Source of the DNA: Phycisphaerales bacterium
Lineage (GTDB): Bacteria > Planctomycetota > Phycisphaerae > Phycisphaerales > SM1A02
NCBI GenBank assembly: GCA_029260575.1
Contig: JAJDDB010000003.1
Location: forward strand, 62,001-126,000
DNA: 64,000 bases
Direction: 5' to 3'
Part shown: one piece after another, positions 33,801 to 42,801 of the stretch
Numbering within the stretch: the stretch's first letter is position 1
Layout of the letters: each line of letters begins with the position of its first letter
Translations under genes and position numbers: made by a program
The notes under the pieces: model-generated
Databases searched by the model: none
The model's input: only the letters and a program-made list of their open reading frames with translations
What the model was told of the DNA's origin: nothing

Positions 33801-35814
33801 GATCACCGAATCCTGTTGTCTCTTACAAGGCGGAACATTTCTCGGTGACGGCGTCATGTGCAGCCTAAATTCCGGCGCATGCTGTCTCGATTCGGGCACC
33901 TGCATAGATGTCAATGAAACGTGCTGCCTCCTGCAAAACGGTACATTCCTCGGCGGTCCGTGCAGCGCTAACGTCGGTGCATGCTGTCTGCCTTCCGGTG
34001 TATGTACTGTCATCAACGAAACCTGCTGCCTCAACGACGGCGGCACGTTCCTCGGCGGCGCATGCGGCGCGATGACAGGAGCCTGCTGCCTGCCTAACGG
34101 AACCTGCACTGAAGTCAATGAAATCTGCTGCGTCAACGTACTTGGGGGAACATTCTTCGGCGGCGTTTGCAACGCAAACAATGGCGCATGCTGCCTTCCG
34201 AATGGAACCTGCATCACAGCAAACCAGCGCTGCTGCGAAGATCAGCTCGCAGGTACATTCATCGGCGGCGTATGCAGCCCCAATGTCGGCGCGTGTTGTT
34301 ATCCCGACGGTACCTGCGATTTCGTCAGTGAAACCTGCTGCATCAATGACAACGGTTCCTTTGTGGGTAACGGCGTTCCCTGTGGCGGCGTTGGTGCATG
34401 TTGTCTGACCAATGGCACAACCTGTCAGATCATGATTGAAGCGTGTTGCGTCAATCTCGGCGGCGACTTTGCAGGCGATGGAACGACCTGCGGGCCGATG
34501 GGCGCGTGCTGCCTTGTTGATGGCACATGTGTTGACAATCTGCTGCAGGCGTGTTGCGAATTGCGCAGTGGCAGATTCCAGGGCCCCGGTTCGAACTGCA
34601 TCACTGATCAGATCATCTGTGTACCTGAAGAGGGCGGCTGCGCAGAAAAGGGATCGCTCGTCATCTTCTCGAAGGTTGAGATTCGCTGGGACGCAGCGGG
34701 CAATCTCGTGCAGGACACATTCCTGCAATTGACGAATGACTATCCGCTGAATGTTCCGGTGCAGTTGTATTTTGTGAATGGCGATGCCCCGCTGCCCGCT
34801 GATCCGACGACCGGCGAACGCGCTCACCCCGGGTGGAACTGGCTCGATAATCGCATCACGCTGACCAATGATCAGCCGACGTACTGGTCTGCGCTAACCG
34901 GGCTCGGCGGCAATGGACCCAGTGATCCGACGTTCAGTCCGTTCACTGTGCTCGACCCCGGCTTCCCGCCGGGGAGGCCAGATCCCAATGTACCCGGCGA
35001 GCGTATGCTCCGCGGTTTTGTTGTGGCATGGGCGGTGAATATCGTCACCAACGTGGAAATTCGCTGGAATCACCTCATCGGCAACGGCACGCTCGTACAT
35101 TATCGCGACGGATTTGCATGGGAATACCGCGCGTGCGGCTTCCCTGTGATTATTCGTCCGAACGGCCAACCGTTGCACGGCCAGCCAACGGGTATGTCGC
35201 CCGGTGAACTGCATCTCGATGGTATGGAATACCGCGCGGGCGCTGCACAGCAATTGCTCAACTTCCAGGCGGTTGGCTCGACGGCGTTCTCGGGACCGGT
35301 GCAGCTCATCTCTGATACAGACCTGACATTGCATCCACTTGACATGGACTTGCGACAGGAATCCGACGGCCCGGTCACGACCAAAGCGGACTTCTCGATC
35401 GCCAACATGAATGAAGCGCTTCTCTCGACACATCGATGCGTGACGTGTTGGGATCAACTGCTGCTCAGCGACTTCCCGCCGATCAATCAATTCCTGCTGA
35501 CATCATTGCAGACCGATCACGGCAAGGCCCGCATCGACGGTATCGCCAGTGCGTTGTGTGATCTGGACACAACCGGCGATGCCATTCCGGATGTGATCAG
35601 CACGACGACGCCGTTGGCAGGTCTGACGGCGCGTCTGCTCAGCATCGACGGCGGCAATGGATGGGCAGCAGACGGCACCAATCTCGTCAACATTGGCGCT
35701 GAGGAAGCAATCATCAAATACGACACCGGCGGCGGACCGCCTGAACAGTTCAAAGTCCCGCGCACGAAAGAGGAAATCGAAAAGTTCATCAACGACCTGA
35801 TTGACGGCGATTGA
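30892..35814 (+). CDS. Giant secreted protein with 28 Cys-rich repeats
   Basis: A 1640-residue exported protein. The signal peptide is MISQLSMRVLAAALIVSTWL with cleavage near AFG-QV. Six Cys-rich repeats of about 38-40 residues come first (residues about 28-264). A repeat-free domain of about 190 residues follows (KMTIRIDGRVILQLTLTNSP). Then come 22 repeats, mostly 34-36 residues long (about 457-1244), with the consensus GACCLPSGVCIEVNETCCLQ, then QGGTFLGDGVTCSA; each has six Cys. The C-terminal 395 residues are a non-repeat domain (VEIRWDAAGNLVQDTFLQLT). There is no PEP-CTERM-like or dockerin-like tail. The same repeat core occurs twice in the metzincin-like protease. Disulfide-bonded extracellular fibre or matrix protein is an inference; no homologous function was recognised. 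Confidence 0.88.
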   Translation: MISQLSMRVLAAALIVSTWLAAPAFGQVGVCCFTDGSCIDGTPVDCPLGSTFIEGATCGPVGACCLPGLLPNENCIQATQVCCELLGGCFVGAGAQCNDIAGQSFCSAFGACCLPDGSCEQRSLECCKSAGGCFQGAGVDCQGAMCTGACCFPDGTCSDLSSLQCGQSGGQFRGIGTSCANVICQTTGACCFDDGTCTNAMSFNNCRNAGGRYMGFDVACAANLCRGACCLGDGTCTLNLSFDECDALGGAFQGDGSVCDVAPCWREVLCEVIENPPCANVPCQIANPQFMKFDTLADTRQLEKMTIRIDGRVILQLTLTNSPAAVQAEPTDTVVIEQAFIPEIAPLGPMPPIVFIDEMETESCAPPPAPPMSLNPGCSCDFQGPRIYDMPGGNTFMTTNPVDLALFTKNGIDPDTFNIPIQAFTDITPSGSKFLFSSVPHRVEAKVTVEYTFAPLGACCFQDGSCVDGISQDECENVQIGVWQGDFTVCGPIGACCLADNTCVEVAEVCCDDLGGTFIAGVANCSADAGACCLPDGSCVSVNETCCVNILGGTFINGACSASTGACCLPGGNCIEINETCCLQQNGTFLGDGVQCSANSGACCLPSGLCIVVNETCCLQQNGTFLGNGAQCSTLSGACCLPSGVCIEVNESCCLQQNGVFIGDGTTCSANSGACCLPSGVCIEVNETCCLQQGGTFLGDGVTCSADSGACCLPTGVCIEVNETCCLNQSGTFLGDGVACSADTGACCLPGGVCTVVNESCCLLQGGTFLGDGVPCSVNSGACCLSTGVCIDVNETCCLNQGGTFIGGPCSGDSGACCLPGGNCIEVNETCCLQQGGTFVGNGINCSLDAGACCLSDGDCIEVNETCCVQQGGTFLGDGATCSALSGACCLPNGVCIEVNESCCLLQGGAFLGDGVTCSALSGACCLPNGVCIELNESCCLQQGGTFLGDGVPCTTNNGACCLPSGVCIQITESCCLLQGGTFLGDGVMCSLNSGACCLDSGTCIDVNETCCLLQNGTFLGGPCSANVGACCLPSGVCTVINETCCLNDGGTFLGGACGAMTGACCLPNGTCTEVNEICCVNVLGGTFFGGVCNANNGACCLPNGTCITANQRCCEDQLAGTFIGGVCSPNVGACCYPDGTCDFVSETCCINDNGSFVGNGVPCGGVGACCLTNGTTCQIMIEACCVNLGGDFAGDGTTCGPMGACCLVDGTCVDNLLQACCELRSGRFQGPGSNCITDQIICVPEEGGCAEKGSLVIFSKVEIRWDAAGNLVQDTFLQLTNDYPLNVPVQLYFVNGDAPLPADPTTGERAHPGWNWLDNRITLTNDQPTYWSALTGLGGNGPSDPTFSPFTVLDPGFPPGRPDPNVPGERMLRGFVVAWAVNIVTNVEIRWNHLIGNGTLVHYRDGFAWEYRACGFPVIIRPNGQPLHGQPTGMSPGELHLDGMEYRAGAAQQLLNFQAVGSTAFSGPVQLISDTDLTLHPLDMDLRQESDGPVTTKADFSIANMNEALLSTHRCVTCWDQLLLSDFPPINQFLLTSLQTDHGKARIDGIASALCDLDTTGDAIPDVISTTTPLAGLTARLLSIDGGNGWAADGTNLVNIGAEEAIIKYDTGGGPPEQFKVPRTKEEIEKFINDLIDGD
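30973..31683 (+). repeat. First Cys-rich repeat block (6 units) in the giant protein gene
   Basis: Six units each begin with G(A/V)CC and have the form GACCxxDGTC...C...GGxFxGxGxxC. They are more divergent in length and sequence than the later block (up to 49 residues for the second unit, about 38-40 for most others). Confidence 0.85.
32260..34623 (+). repeat. Main Cys-rich repeat block (22 units) in the giant protein gene
   Basis: Twenty-two tandem units of about 102-108 bases, all beginning GACC. The inner units (roughly the 4th to 15th) are most alike, with VNETCCLQQGGTFLGDG nearly invariant; units at the edges diverge. This gradient is what unequal crossing-over in the centre of an array produces. 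Codon use keeps long antisense frames open across the block. Confidence 0.92.
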
Positions 35815-36289
35815 TCTCGATTCGCCACAGCCATTTCAGACTCCTGATTCTGAAGCCAGAACGGCGGCGCGAACAACGACAACTCGTTGGCGCTGCCAGT
35901 TGACGCCATCGAGTCTTCCTGTCGCTATCCACATTGATTAAGGAACGTGCCGACTGAAGCGCTTTGCGCTTGCGTCGCCTGCAACACGTCCGATAAGCTT
36001 GCCTCGGGTAACAACGGAGGGGAATGTCCGTGTCGACTTGGCAGCGCTGCGCGCACCGGCGAGCTTATAGTCCGCAAAACTTCCGCGTCTGCGCGCTTGC
36101 GTTCGGTCATCCCTCTGCCTGTTTCGCGCATTCGACACCTCTTCACATTTGCAGGTCATATTCCACCTATCCCTCCTTCGATCACGCTGGATCGCATGTG
36201 ACAGTGCATCTGTGGCGGCAGTTGCGCCCGGCTTGGTCGGCAGCGATCAACCGAGCTGACAGCAGCGCTGCACGGAGAGGATGCTGATC
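35815..36289. other. 475-base intergenic stretch without a recognisable gene
   Basis: Frames on both strands are short and not protein-like. A weak hairpin, TTCAGA...TCTGAA, near 35838-35857 lacks a T run and is a doubtful terminator. The ribosome site of the next gene, GGAGAGG, is at 36274-36280. Confidence 0.4.
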
Positions 36290-37636
36290 ATGCGAGTGAT
36301 TCACGGCCTGGCGATTCTCAGTCTTTGCGCGGCAACACAATGTGTCAGTGCGGACATTCTCACAGTCTCTTCAGGCGAGTCGATACAGGCCGCAATCAAC
36401 AGTTCCGCCAACGGCGACCAGATACTCGTGTATCCCGGCGTATACACAGAGCGCATCGATTATCTCGGCAAGGCAATTGAAATCGTCAGCGTTGCTGGGC
36501 CTGCTGCGACAACACTCGACGTTTCTGCTATCGGTGGCAGCGCCGTCACATTCGCAGATTGGGAAGCTGAAACATCCATTCTCGATGGCTTCCGCATCAC
36601 CGGCGGCACCGGCACAATGGTCGGTTCGGTTTCGATGGGCGGGGGCATTTATATCGATCTCGCAGGACCGAAAATTCGAAATTGTGTCATCGAAGACAAC
36701 ACCGCCGGCGCCGGCGCTGGCATTGCGATTCGCACCGGCTGGCCGATCGTGTCGAATTGCGACATTCGCCACAACGACGCAACCGACAACAGCACCGGGT
36801 ACGGTGGCGGCGGAATCTTCGCCGGATATCGCCCGAGCATTTACAACTGCACGATCACCGGAAACACCGCATTACTCGGACATGGCGGCGGCATAGCGCT
36901 CTCCGGCGGTGATGCAATCGTCGCCAACTGCCTGATCACCAACAACGCAGCCTATTACGGCGGCGGGCTGCGCAATGCAGGAACTGATGCGCTGATCTCC
37001 AACTGCACGTTCTATGGCAACTCAGCCGTCAGTGCCGGCGGCGCGATCATGGGGCTGTACACCACTTCCATGACAACATTGACCAACAGCATTCTCACAG
37101 AGAATTTCGCAGGCTATGACACTGAAACATACTCAATGTCCGGCGCATTCTTCGCAATCACGAATTCCTGTGTGCGCGGCATGGCGGGAAACCCATCCAC
37201 CGGCATGATTGCCGAGTCGATGCCGTTCGTCGACGCTTCGAACAACGACTTCCGATTACGCTCCGACTCGAATGCCGTAAACGCCGGCGCAGATGACATG
37301 CTGCCGGAAGATCTCGCTGATCTTGATGGTGATCTGAATCTGACCGAAGCGCTGCCGCTGGATCTGGCAATCTATGGCGAGAGCGGCGACAACATACGAG
37401 TCGTCGGCAGCGCTGTCGACCTCGGAGCATTCGAATTGCAGACCGTTCCTGATGAAGGTCCGCAGTGCGAATCCGACACGAACAACGACACCTTTGTCAA
37501 CGTGTTCGACCTCATCGAACTGCTTGAAGCCTGGGGGCCGTGCACGGCATCTTGCGCCGGCGATACCGATGCCAACAACGCCATCGATGTCTTCGATCTC
37601 ATCGCCTTGCTCGATGCGTGGGGCGCGTGTCCATAA
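36290..37636 (+). CDS. Secreted right-handed beta-helix protein with dockerin-like end
   Basis: A 448-residue exported protein. The signal peptide is MRVIHGLAILSLCAATQCVS with cleavage near VSA-DI. The body starts like a pectin-lyase-type parallel beta-helix (ESIQAAINSSANGDQILVYP) and continues with repeated coils of the polymorphic-outer-membrane kind (NCVIEDNTAGAGAGIAI, NCTFYGNSAVSAGGAIMG). The end is a dockerin-like pair, TFVNVFDLIELLEAWGPC and NAIDVFDLIALLDAWGAC. In this protein both calcium-type loops keep Asp/Asn (DTNNDTFVN, DTDANNAID), unlike the other three dockerin-like proteins. ATG 36290 is spaced properly from GGAGAGG; ATG 36281 touches it. No catalytic residues were identified. 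Confidence 0.85.
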   Translation: MRVIHGLAILSLCAATQCVSADILTVSSGESIQAAINSSANGDQILVYPGVYTERIDYLGKAIEIVSVAGPAATTLDVSAIGGSAVTFADWEAETSILDGFRITGGTGTMVGSVSMGGGIYIDLAGPKIRNCVIEDNTAGAGAGIAIRTGWPIVSNCDIRHNDATDNSTGYGGGGIFAGYRPSIYNCTITGNTALLGHGGGIALSGGDAIVANCLITNNAAYYGGGLRNAGTDALISNCTFYGNSAVSAGGAIMGLYTTSMTTLTNSILTENFAGYDTETYSMSGAFFAITNSCVRGMAGNPSTGMIAESMPFVDASNNDFRLRSDSNAVNAGADDMLPEDLADLDGDLNLTEALPLDLAIYGESGDNIRVVGSAVDLGAFELQTVPDEGPQCESDTNNDTFVNVFDLIELLEAWGPCTASCAGDTDANNAIDVFDLIALLDAWGACP

Positions 37637-37754
37637 CCAGCGCGATTCCGCCATACGGACCGACATACAGCAAATACACCACTCGACGCTGCTGCTCAAG
37701 GCGGCGTCGCTCTATACTGCTGTTTGTCTCAATGCGAAGTCGTGGAGTATGCGG

Positions 37755-38939
37755 ATGGCCGATCTGAAGATCACTGTTGACGGACTGACTCTGCCGAACC
37801 CGTTTGTGATCGGTTCCGGCCCGCCCGGCACGAATGCGAATGTCATTGGAAAGGCGTTCGACGAGGGCTGGGGCGCTGTCATCGCCAAGACTATCAGCCT
37901 CGACGCATCCAAGGTCATAAACGTCGCGCCGCGCTATGCCCGCATGCGCGCCACCGATTCACGTGAAGTGCTCGGTTGGGAGAACATCGAACTCATTTCC
38001 GACCGCCCGTTCGACGTCTGGGAAGAGGAATTCAAGAAGATCAAAGACACGTATCCTGACCGCGTTCTCATTGCGTCAGTCATGGAGGAATATCGTGAGG
38101 ACGCGTGGAAAGAGATCATCGAACGATGCCAGGCATGCGGTGTCGATGCGTTCGAGTTGAACTTTTCCTGCCCGCACGGCCTTCCTGAACGCAGGATGGG
38201 TTCTGCGATGGGTCAGCGCACTGAGATCCTTGAAGAAGTCTGCGGCTGGGTGAACAGCGTTGCGACCGTTCCAGTCTGGGCAAAGATGACGCCCAATATC
38301 ACGCATATTGTCGACCCCGGCCGTGGCGCACTGCGCGCCGGCTGTGAAGGTGTCAGTGCTATCAACACAATCCTCAGCGTGATGGGTGTGAACCTCGAAA
38401 CGCTGCGTCCGGAACCAACAGTTGAGGGTTACACCGTTCCCGGCGGATATTCCTGCAAAGCCGTTCGACCAATTGCCCTGCGCATGGTGATGGAACTGGC
38501 AACAATGATGTACGGCGGCGGTAACGGCGCGCCGATATCATCAAATGGCGAACCGCCGATCAAAGGTGAGTTCCTAAACTGTTCGTTATCCGCCATCGGC
38601 GGAATAGAAACCGGCGACGATGCTGCACAATTCCTGCTCATGGGCGCAAACACCGTACAAGTCTGTACAGGCGTGATGATTCACGGCTACAAAATGATCC
38701 ACACGCTCAACGAACAACTCGGCGCGTTTATGGAAAAGCACGGGTTCAATTCGATTGAAGATTTCCGCGGACAATCGCTGCGCTACTTCACTACGCATGC
38801 TGATCTCGTGAAACGCCAAGCCGCAGTCAAAGCAGCCGAGCGTGCCGCTCGCGATGGAATGGTGACCAAAGATACCGCATGGGAAGGCGAGAAGTTCGTC
38901 GAACAAAGCTCCAGGCTTGTCGCCAACCAGGACGATTAG
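37755..38939 (+). CDS. preA: Dihydropyrimidine dehydrogenase-type flavoprotein (PreA-like)
   Basis: A 394-residue FMN TIM-barrel protein related to dihydroorotate dehydrogenase and to the uracil-reducing half of dihydropyrimidine dehydrogenase. Landmarks are NPFVIGSGPPGTNANVIGKA, ELNFSCPHGLPERRMGSAMG, PVWAKMTPNITHI, and the phosphate site SAIGGIETGDDAAQFLLMGA with VQVCTGVM. It stops without the C-terminal pair of 4Fe-4S motifs that E. coli PreA has, so electrons must arrive by another subunit or donor. The position of the mammalian catalytic Cys appears to be Met (GSAMGQ); bacterial members vary here. No PreT subunit is nearby. It is convergent with the four-gene cluster for later steps of the same pathway. 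ATG 37755 is spaced 7 bases from GGAG. Confidence 0.85.
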   Translation: MADLKITVDGLTLPNPFVIGSGPPGTNANVIGKAFDEGWGAVIAKTISLDASKVINVAPRYARMRATDSREVLGWENIELISDRPFDVWEEEFKKIKDTYPDRVLIASVMEEYREDAWKEIIERCQACGVDAFELNFSCPHGLPERRMGSAMGQRTEILEEVCGWVNSVATVPVWAKMTPNITHIVDPGRGALRAGCEGVSAINTILSVMGVNLETLRPEPTVEGYTVPGGYSCKAVRPIALRMVMELATMMYGGGNGAPISSNGEPPIKGEFLNCSLSAIGGIETGDDAAQFLLMGANTVQVCTGVMIHGYKMIHTLNEQLGAFMEKHGFNSIEDFRGQSLRYFTTHADLVKRQAAVKAAERAARDGMVTKDTAWEGEKFVEQSSRLVANQDD

Positions 38940-38950
38940 CGCCCGGCAGT

Positions 38951-40333
38951 TCAGCTCGATTCATGCAGCGCCACATCCAACACCCGACACAGAAACTCAC
39001 AATCATCCTTCGTGATGCACATCGGCGGTTTGATGCGCAATACGTTGCCGTGCAACCCGCCCTTGCCGATCAGAAGCCCGAGGTTTTTTGTACGGTCATG
39101 CACTGCTGCTGTAAGCGCGGTTGCCGGCGCCTTTGATGTGCGATCTTCGACAAGTTCGACTCCGAGCATCAACCCCTGCCCGCGCACATCGCCGATGCAA
39201 TCATGGCGCGACTGCAGCTCGATCAAACCATCTTTGAGATATCCTCCAACCTCTCTGGCGCGCTGTTGAATCTTCTCTTCATGTATCACCTGCAGTGTCG
39301 CCAGCCCCTGCGCCATCGACACCGGATTGCCGCCGAACGTATTGAAGTGCAGTCGCTTGGTGAGTGAATCTGCGATGTCCGCGCGCGTTGTCACCGCCGC
39401 AAGGGGTGCGCCGTTGCCGATACCTTTGGCCATGGTCACAATGTCCGGCGTCACTTCCTGATTTTCAAACCCCCAGAACGCATCGCCCGTGCGCCCGAAA
39501 CCGGTCTGCACTTCGTCACTGATGCACAAACCGCCTGCTGCGCGCACATATTCATACACCTGTTGCAGGTATCCATCGGGCAACTCAACCGCCCCGCCGA
39601 CGCCTTGAATCGGCTCAGCAATGAACGCTGCAATCTGGCCTGGTGTCGCGTGGTTGATCAGATCAGCAACATCCGCAGCATACTTCCGCCCAGCATCGGC
39701 ATCGTCATATCCCCATCGCCCACGGTATCGATCCGGCAACTGGGCGTGATGCACTCCGAAACCCTGCGGCAGCGGATACTTCCACGACTTGAGCGCTGTA
39801 AGTCCAATCGATGACGGGCTCGTGCCGTGATAGCAATTGCGCAGCGCAATCACGTCATACGCGCCGGTATACACCCTCGCCATCAGAATCGCCAGGTCAT
39901 TTGCTTCGCTGCCGGAATTCACGAAATACGTGACACCCAACCCGCTGCCTTCCGGAAACGTCTTCGCCAATTTCTTGCCGAATTGCGCAATCGATGGATG
40001 CAGATATATGGTCGTCGTGTGTTGCAACCGTTCGTTCTGTTCGCGCACAGCTTCGAGAACCTTCGGATGACAATGGCCGACCGATACCGTCACGATTCCG
40101 GCAAACCCATCCAGATACCGCCGGCCGGTCTCGTCAAACAGGTATTGCATATGCCCCTCGACGATCATCACCGGCTGCTTGTAATACGTCAGCAACGCCG
40201 GCGTCAGAAACTCACGCCGCATGTCCAGTACATCTTCACGTGATGGGCCGGCATACGGACGCGGCTTGTGATCACATGCGGGAAGCTGCGGCGCAGTTGC
40301 AGCGCTGTTCACCTGCGTCGATTGACTGTTCAT
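38951..40333 (-). CDS. Class III aminotransferase, AGXT2-like (probably beta-alanine:pyruvate/glyoxylate)
   Basis: A 460-residue PLP enzyme of the omega-amino acid class. Landmarks are [14 protein letters not shown], the phosphate/cofactor segment [14 protein letters not shown], the Asp in [14 protein letters not shown] and the PLP Lys in [15 protein letters not shown]. The sequence is nearest to alanine-glyoxylate aminotransferase 2-like enzymes, which also accept beta-alanine or 3-aminoisobutyrate. With the neighbours this suggests conversion of beta-alanine to malonate semialdehyde. The frame extends upstream, but ATG 40333 overlaps the stop of the permease gene (ATGA) and has GGAG before it. 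It is the last gene of the operon. Confidence 0.9.
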   Translation of the reverse strand: MNSQSTQVNSAATAPQLPACDHKPRPYAGPSREDVLDMRREFLTPALLTYYKQPVMIVEGHMQYLFDETGRRYLDGFAGIVTVSVGHCHPKVLEAVREQNERLQHTTTIYLHPSIAQFGKKLAKTFPEGSGLGVTYFVNSGSEANDLAILMARVYTGAYDVIALRNCYHGTSPSSIGLTALKSWKYPLPQGFGVHHAQLPDRYRGRWGYDDADAGRKYAADVADLINHATPGQIAAFIAEPIQGVGGAVELPDGYLQQVYEYVRAAGGLCISDEVQTGFGRTGDAFWGFENQEVTPDIVTMAKGIGNGAPLAAVTTRADIADSLTKRLHFNTFGGNPVSMAQGLATLQVIHEEKIQQRAREVGGYLKDGLIELQSRHDCIGDVRGQGLMLGVELVEDRTSKAPATALTAAVHDRTKNLGLLIGKGGLHGNVLRIKPPMCITKDDCEFLCRVLDVALHESS

Positions 40334-41892
40334 TTTGTTTGCTCCGGGACAGGCATTTGATACGGACGCATTTTCATCAACACAGCGTACAGCAGTACCG
40401 CCAGCGGCAAACCCACAAACCACGCGTATCCGTAGATCACATCGAACACAGCCGGAAAAATCGGTTCGTTGACCACGACAAGCACCTTGTCCGCAATCAT
40501 CTGCTGAAATTCAGCCGGGGTGTGACTCGCTCGGGCTGCGTTCATCGTTTCAAGGGCAGCATCATACGCATCATGTGTTCGACCGGTCGCAGCGTTAATA
40601 AAGCCCGGAAGGTTCGGCAACACCGCAAACACAAGCGCGATCATCGCCCGCCAATTCACGCCCCGGTACGCACCTCCGCTGTCGTACAGCGCAGTATGAT
40701 CAAGTTTGGTTCGGCGAATGATGAAATAATCACACAACATGATGCCCGCAATCGGACCGAGTAGCGCGCTGTAACCGATGAGCCAGGTGAAGATGTACGC
40801 GCCAAGATCCTCCATCAGTTTCCACGGCATGATCGCAATGCCGATCAAAGCCGTAATCATGCCGCCCATTCGGAAACTGATCAGGCGCGGCGCGATATTG
40901 GAAAACCCGTTTGCCGGACTGACAACATTCGCCGCAAGATTGGTGGACAATGTTGCAAGTAGAAGCGCGATCATCGACACAACAACGACTGTCTTTGAAC
41001 CCATCCGCTGCACGATTTCAACTGGATCCCAGAGCGCTTCGCCGAAAAGTGCGATCGTTGCCGCTGTGACAATGATGCCGATAAAACAAAACAGCGTCAT
41101 CGTTGTCGGCAAACCGAGCAGTTGCCCCACTGCCTGGTCGCGCTGGGTCTTGCAATATCGCGTGAAGTCCGGAATGTTCAGGCTCAACGTCGCCCAGAAG
41201 CCGACCATCGCAGTGAGCTGCGGAAAGAACACCTTCCAGAAGTCGCCCGCTGAATTGAATTCCGATCGAGTCTTGAATAACGCGCTGACATCATCAACCT
41301 GCACAAATGCCCAGATCAAGAGTGCAATGCCCGCTGCGATTAGAAACGGTGCAGCCCAGGCTTCGAGCCATTTGATCGAATTGATTCCGCACAGAATAAT
41401 TACGACATGCACTGCCCAAAACGCAATGAAACACATGAATTGCGTGGCGGTAATGCCGAGCATCCCAATCATATCTGATTCATGAAATGGTTTGACCCAT
41501 TCCAATGTCACAAGAATCGAAAAGATCGCTGCTCCGCCAATCCACGTCTGGATACCAAACCATCCGCAGGCGACCAGCGATCGCGCGATCGCCGGAACAT
41601 GCGCGCCGCTTGTGCCGAAACTCGAACGCACCAGCACAGGAAACGGGATGCCGTGCTTCGTCCCCGGATGACCATTGAGGATCATCGGCGCCAGCACGAT
41701 CACATTGCCGAGCATGACTGTTAGCACCGCTTGCCACCACGCCATGCCCTGGCTGACCATTCCCGCAGCGATCATGTACGTTGGAACGCACACCGCCATG
41801 CCGACCCACAGCGCAGCAATGTGCCACATCGACCAGTTCCGCTTGTCTGTGGGAACCGGCGCGAGATCAGCATTCGTCAGCGATTCAGTCAT
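40330..41892 (-). CDS. NCS1-family nucleobase permease
   Basis: A 520-residue membrane protein with about twelve helices, of the nucleobase:cation symporter 1 family (uracil, cytosine, allantoin, hydantoin). Landmarks are the N-terminal [40 protein letters not shown] with [11 protein letters not shown], and [18 protein letters not shown]. These match the substrate- and sodium-site helices of the Mhp1/FurA group. Uracil or a hydropyrimidine is the likely substrate, given the operon. It is coupled by 4-base ATGA overlaps to both the hydrolase gene before it and the aminotransferase gene after it. Confidence 0.9.
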   Translation of the reverse strand: MTESLTNADLAPVPTDKRNWSMWHIAALWVGMAVCVPTYMIAAGMVSQGMAWWQAVLTVMLGNVIVLAPMILNGHPGTKHGIPFPVLVRSSFGTSGAHVPAIARSLVACGWFGIQTWIGGAAIFSILVTLEWVKPFHESDMIGMLGITATQFMCFIAFWAVHVVIILCGINSIKWLEAWAAPFLIAAGIALLIWAFVQVDDVSALFKTRSEFNSAGDFWKVFFPQLTAMVGFWATLSLNIPDFTRYCKTQRDQAVGQLLGLPTTMTLFCFIGIIVTAATIALFGEALWDPVEIVQRMGSKTVVVVSMIALLLATLSTNLAANVVSPANGFSNIAPRLISFRMGGMITALIGIAIMPWKLMEDLGAYIFTWLIGYSALLGPIAGIMLCDYFIIRRTKLDHTALYDSGGAYRGVNWRAMIALVFAVLPNLPGFINAATGRTHDAYDAALETMNAARASHTPAEFQQMIADKVLVVVNEPIFPAVFDVIYGYAWFVGLPLAVLLYAVLMKMRPYQMPVPEQTK

Positions 41893-42776
41893 GCACCCTG
41901 TCGTGTCTCATGCTGGGCGATCTGCTCGTAGCTCTCCGGCCGACGATCGCGGAAGAATTGCCACACGTTGCGCACTTCCTGAATCAGGTCAAGATCAAGA
42001 TCAGCAACGACAACGTCATCGGTATCTCGAGCGCCTTCAGCAACAATCTGCCCGCGCGGATTGCAGAAGTAACTTGTCCCATAGAACTCGCCGATGTTCC
42101 ATGGTTGTTCAGCACCGACCCGATTGATCGCGCCAATAAAATACTGATTCGCCACTGCGTGTGCGGGCTGTTCGAGCTTCCACAGATATTCACTCAATCC
42201 TGCTACGGTCGCAGATGGGTTGAACACTATCTCTGCGCCATTCAAACCCAGTTCGCGAGCGCCTTCCGGGAAGTGACGGTCGTAACAGATGTACACACCG
42301 ATCTTCCCGAACCGAGTCTGGAACACCGGATACCCGAGATCTCCGGGCTTGAAATAGAACTTCTCCCAGAATCCCGGATGGCAATGTGGGATGTGATGCT
42401 TGCGATACTTGCCGAGATACTCTCCCGTCTCGTCAATCACCGCCGCAGTGTTGTACAGCACGCCGGTCATCGCCTGTTCATAAATCGGCACTACAAGAAC
42501 CATGTTGTGCTTGCGCGCCTGCTCCTGCATCAACTTGATCGTTGGCCCATCGGGCACAGGTTCGGCACTGGCATACCACTTCGTGTCCTGCTCAGCGCAA
42601 AAGTAAAGACCATTAAATACTTCCTGCAGGCAGCAGACGTTTGCGCCCTGATCCGCAGCTTTAGCGATCAGATCAAGATGTTTCTCGATCATCGCATCCT
42701 TGATCGCCTGCACCGGCTGATCACCGGACAACGGGCACGACGCTTGAATCAATGCAGCACGAGTCACTCTGGGCAT
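41889..42776 (-). CDS. Carbon-nitrogen hydrolase, probably N-carbamoyl-beta-alanine amidohydrolase
   Basis: A 295-residue nitrilase-superfamily enzyme. The catalytic triad is visible: Glu in VCCLQEVFNG, Lys in KYRKHHIPH and Cys in GVYICYDRHFPEGAR. NGAEIVFNPSATVAGLSEYL and AINRVG follow as in beta-ureidopropionase and N-carbamoylputrescine amidase. The neighbours favour hydrolysis of N-carbamoyl-beta-alanine to beta-alanine, carbon dioxide and ammonia. GTG 42782 is also in frame, but ATG 42776 lies at better distance from AAGGA. Its stop overlaps the permease start by 4 bases. It is the second gene of the operon. Confidence 0.88.
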   Translation of the reverse strand: MPRVTRAALIQASCPLSGDQPVQAIKDAMIEKHLDLIAKAADQGANVCCLQEVFNGLYFCAEQDTKWYASAEPVPDGPTIKLMQEQARKHNMVLVVPIYEQAMTGVLYNTAAVIDETGEYLGKYRKHHIPHCHPGFWEKFYFKPGDLGYPVFQTRFGKIGVYICYDRHFPEGARELGLNGAEIVFNPSATVAGLSEYLWKLEQPAHAVANQYFIGAINRVGAEQPWNIGEFYGTSYFCNPRGQIVAEGARDTDDVVVADLDLDLIQEVRNVWQFFRDRRPESYEQIAQHETRQGA

Positions 42777-42801
42777 GAGCACAATCCTTGCGAAATCATT
42801 G

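Noticed and set aside
32274-34827. Long open frames on the minus strand across the giant repeat gene (MHTPLGRQHAP-type repeats)
   Set aside because: They are the mirror of the sense repeats: biased codons in the sense frame avoid antisense stops. They have no starts, signals or ends of their own.
35947-36201. An 84-residue plus-strand frame in the gap before the beta-helix gene
   Set aside because: It has no ribosome site, no hydrophobic segment or domain, and its composition is like the surrounding non-coding sequence.
36281-36289. ATG 36281 as the start of the beta-helix protein
   Set aside because: It directly touches GGAGAGG and leaves no spacing; ATG 36290 has normal spacing and starts the signal peptide.
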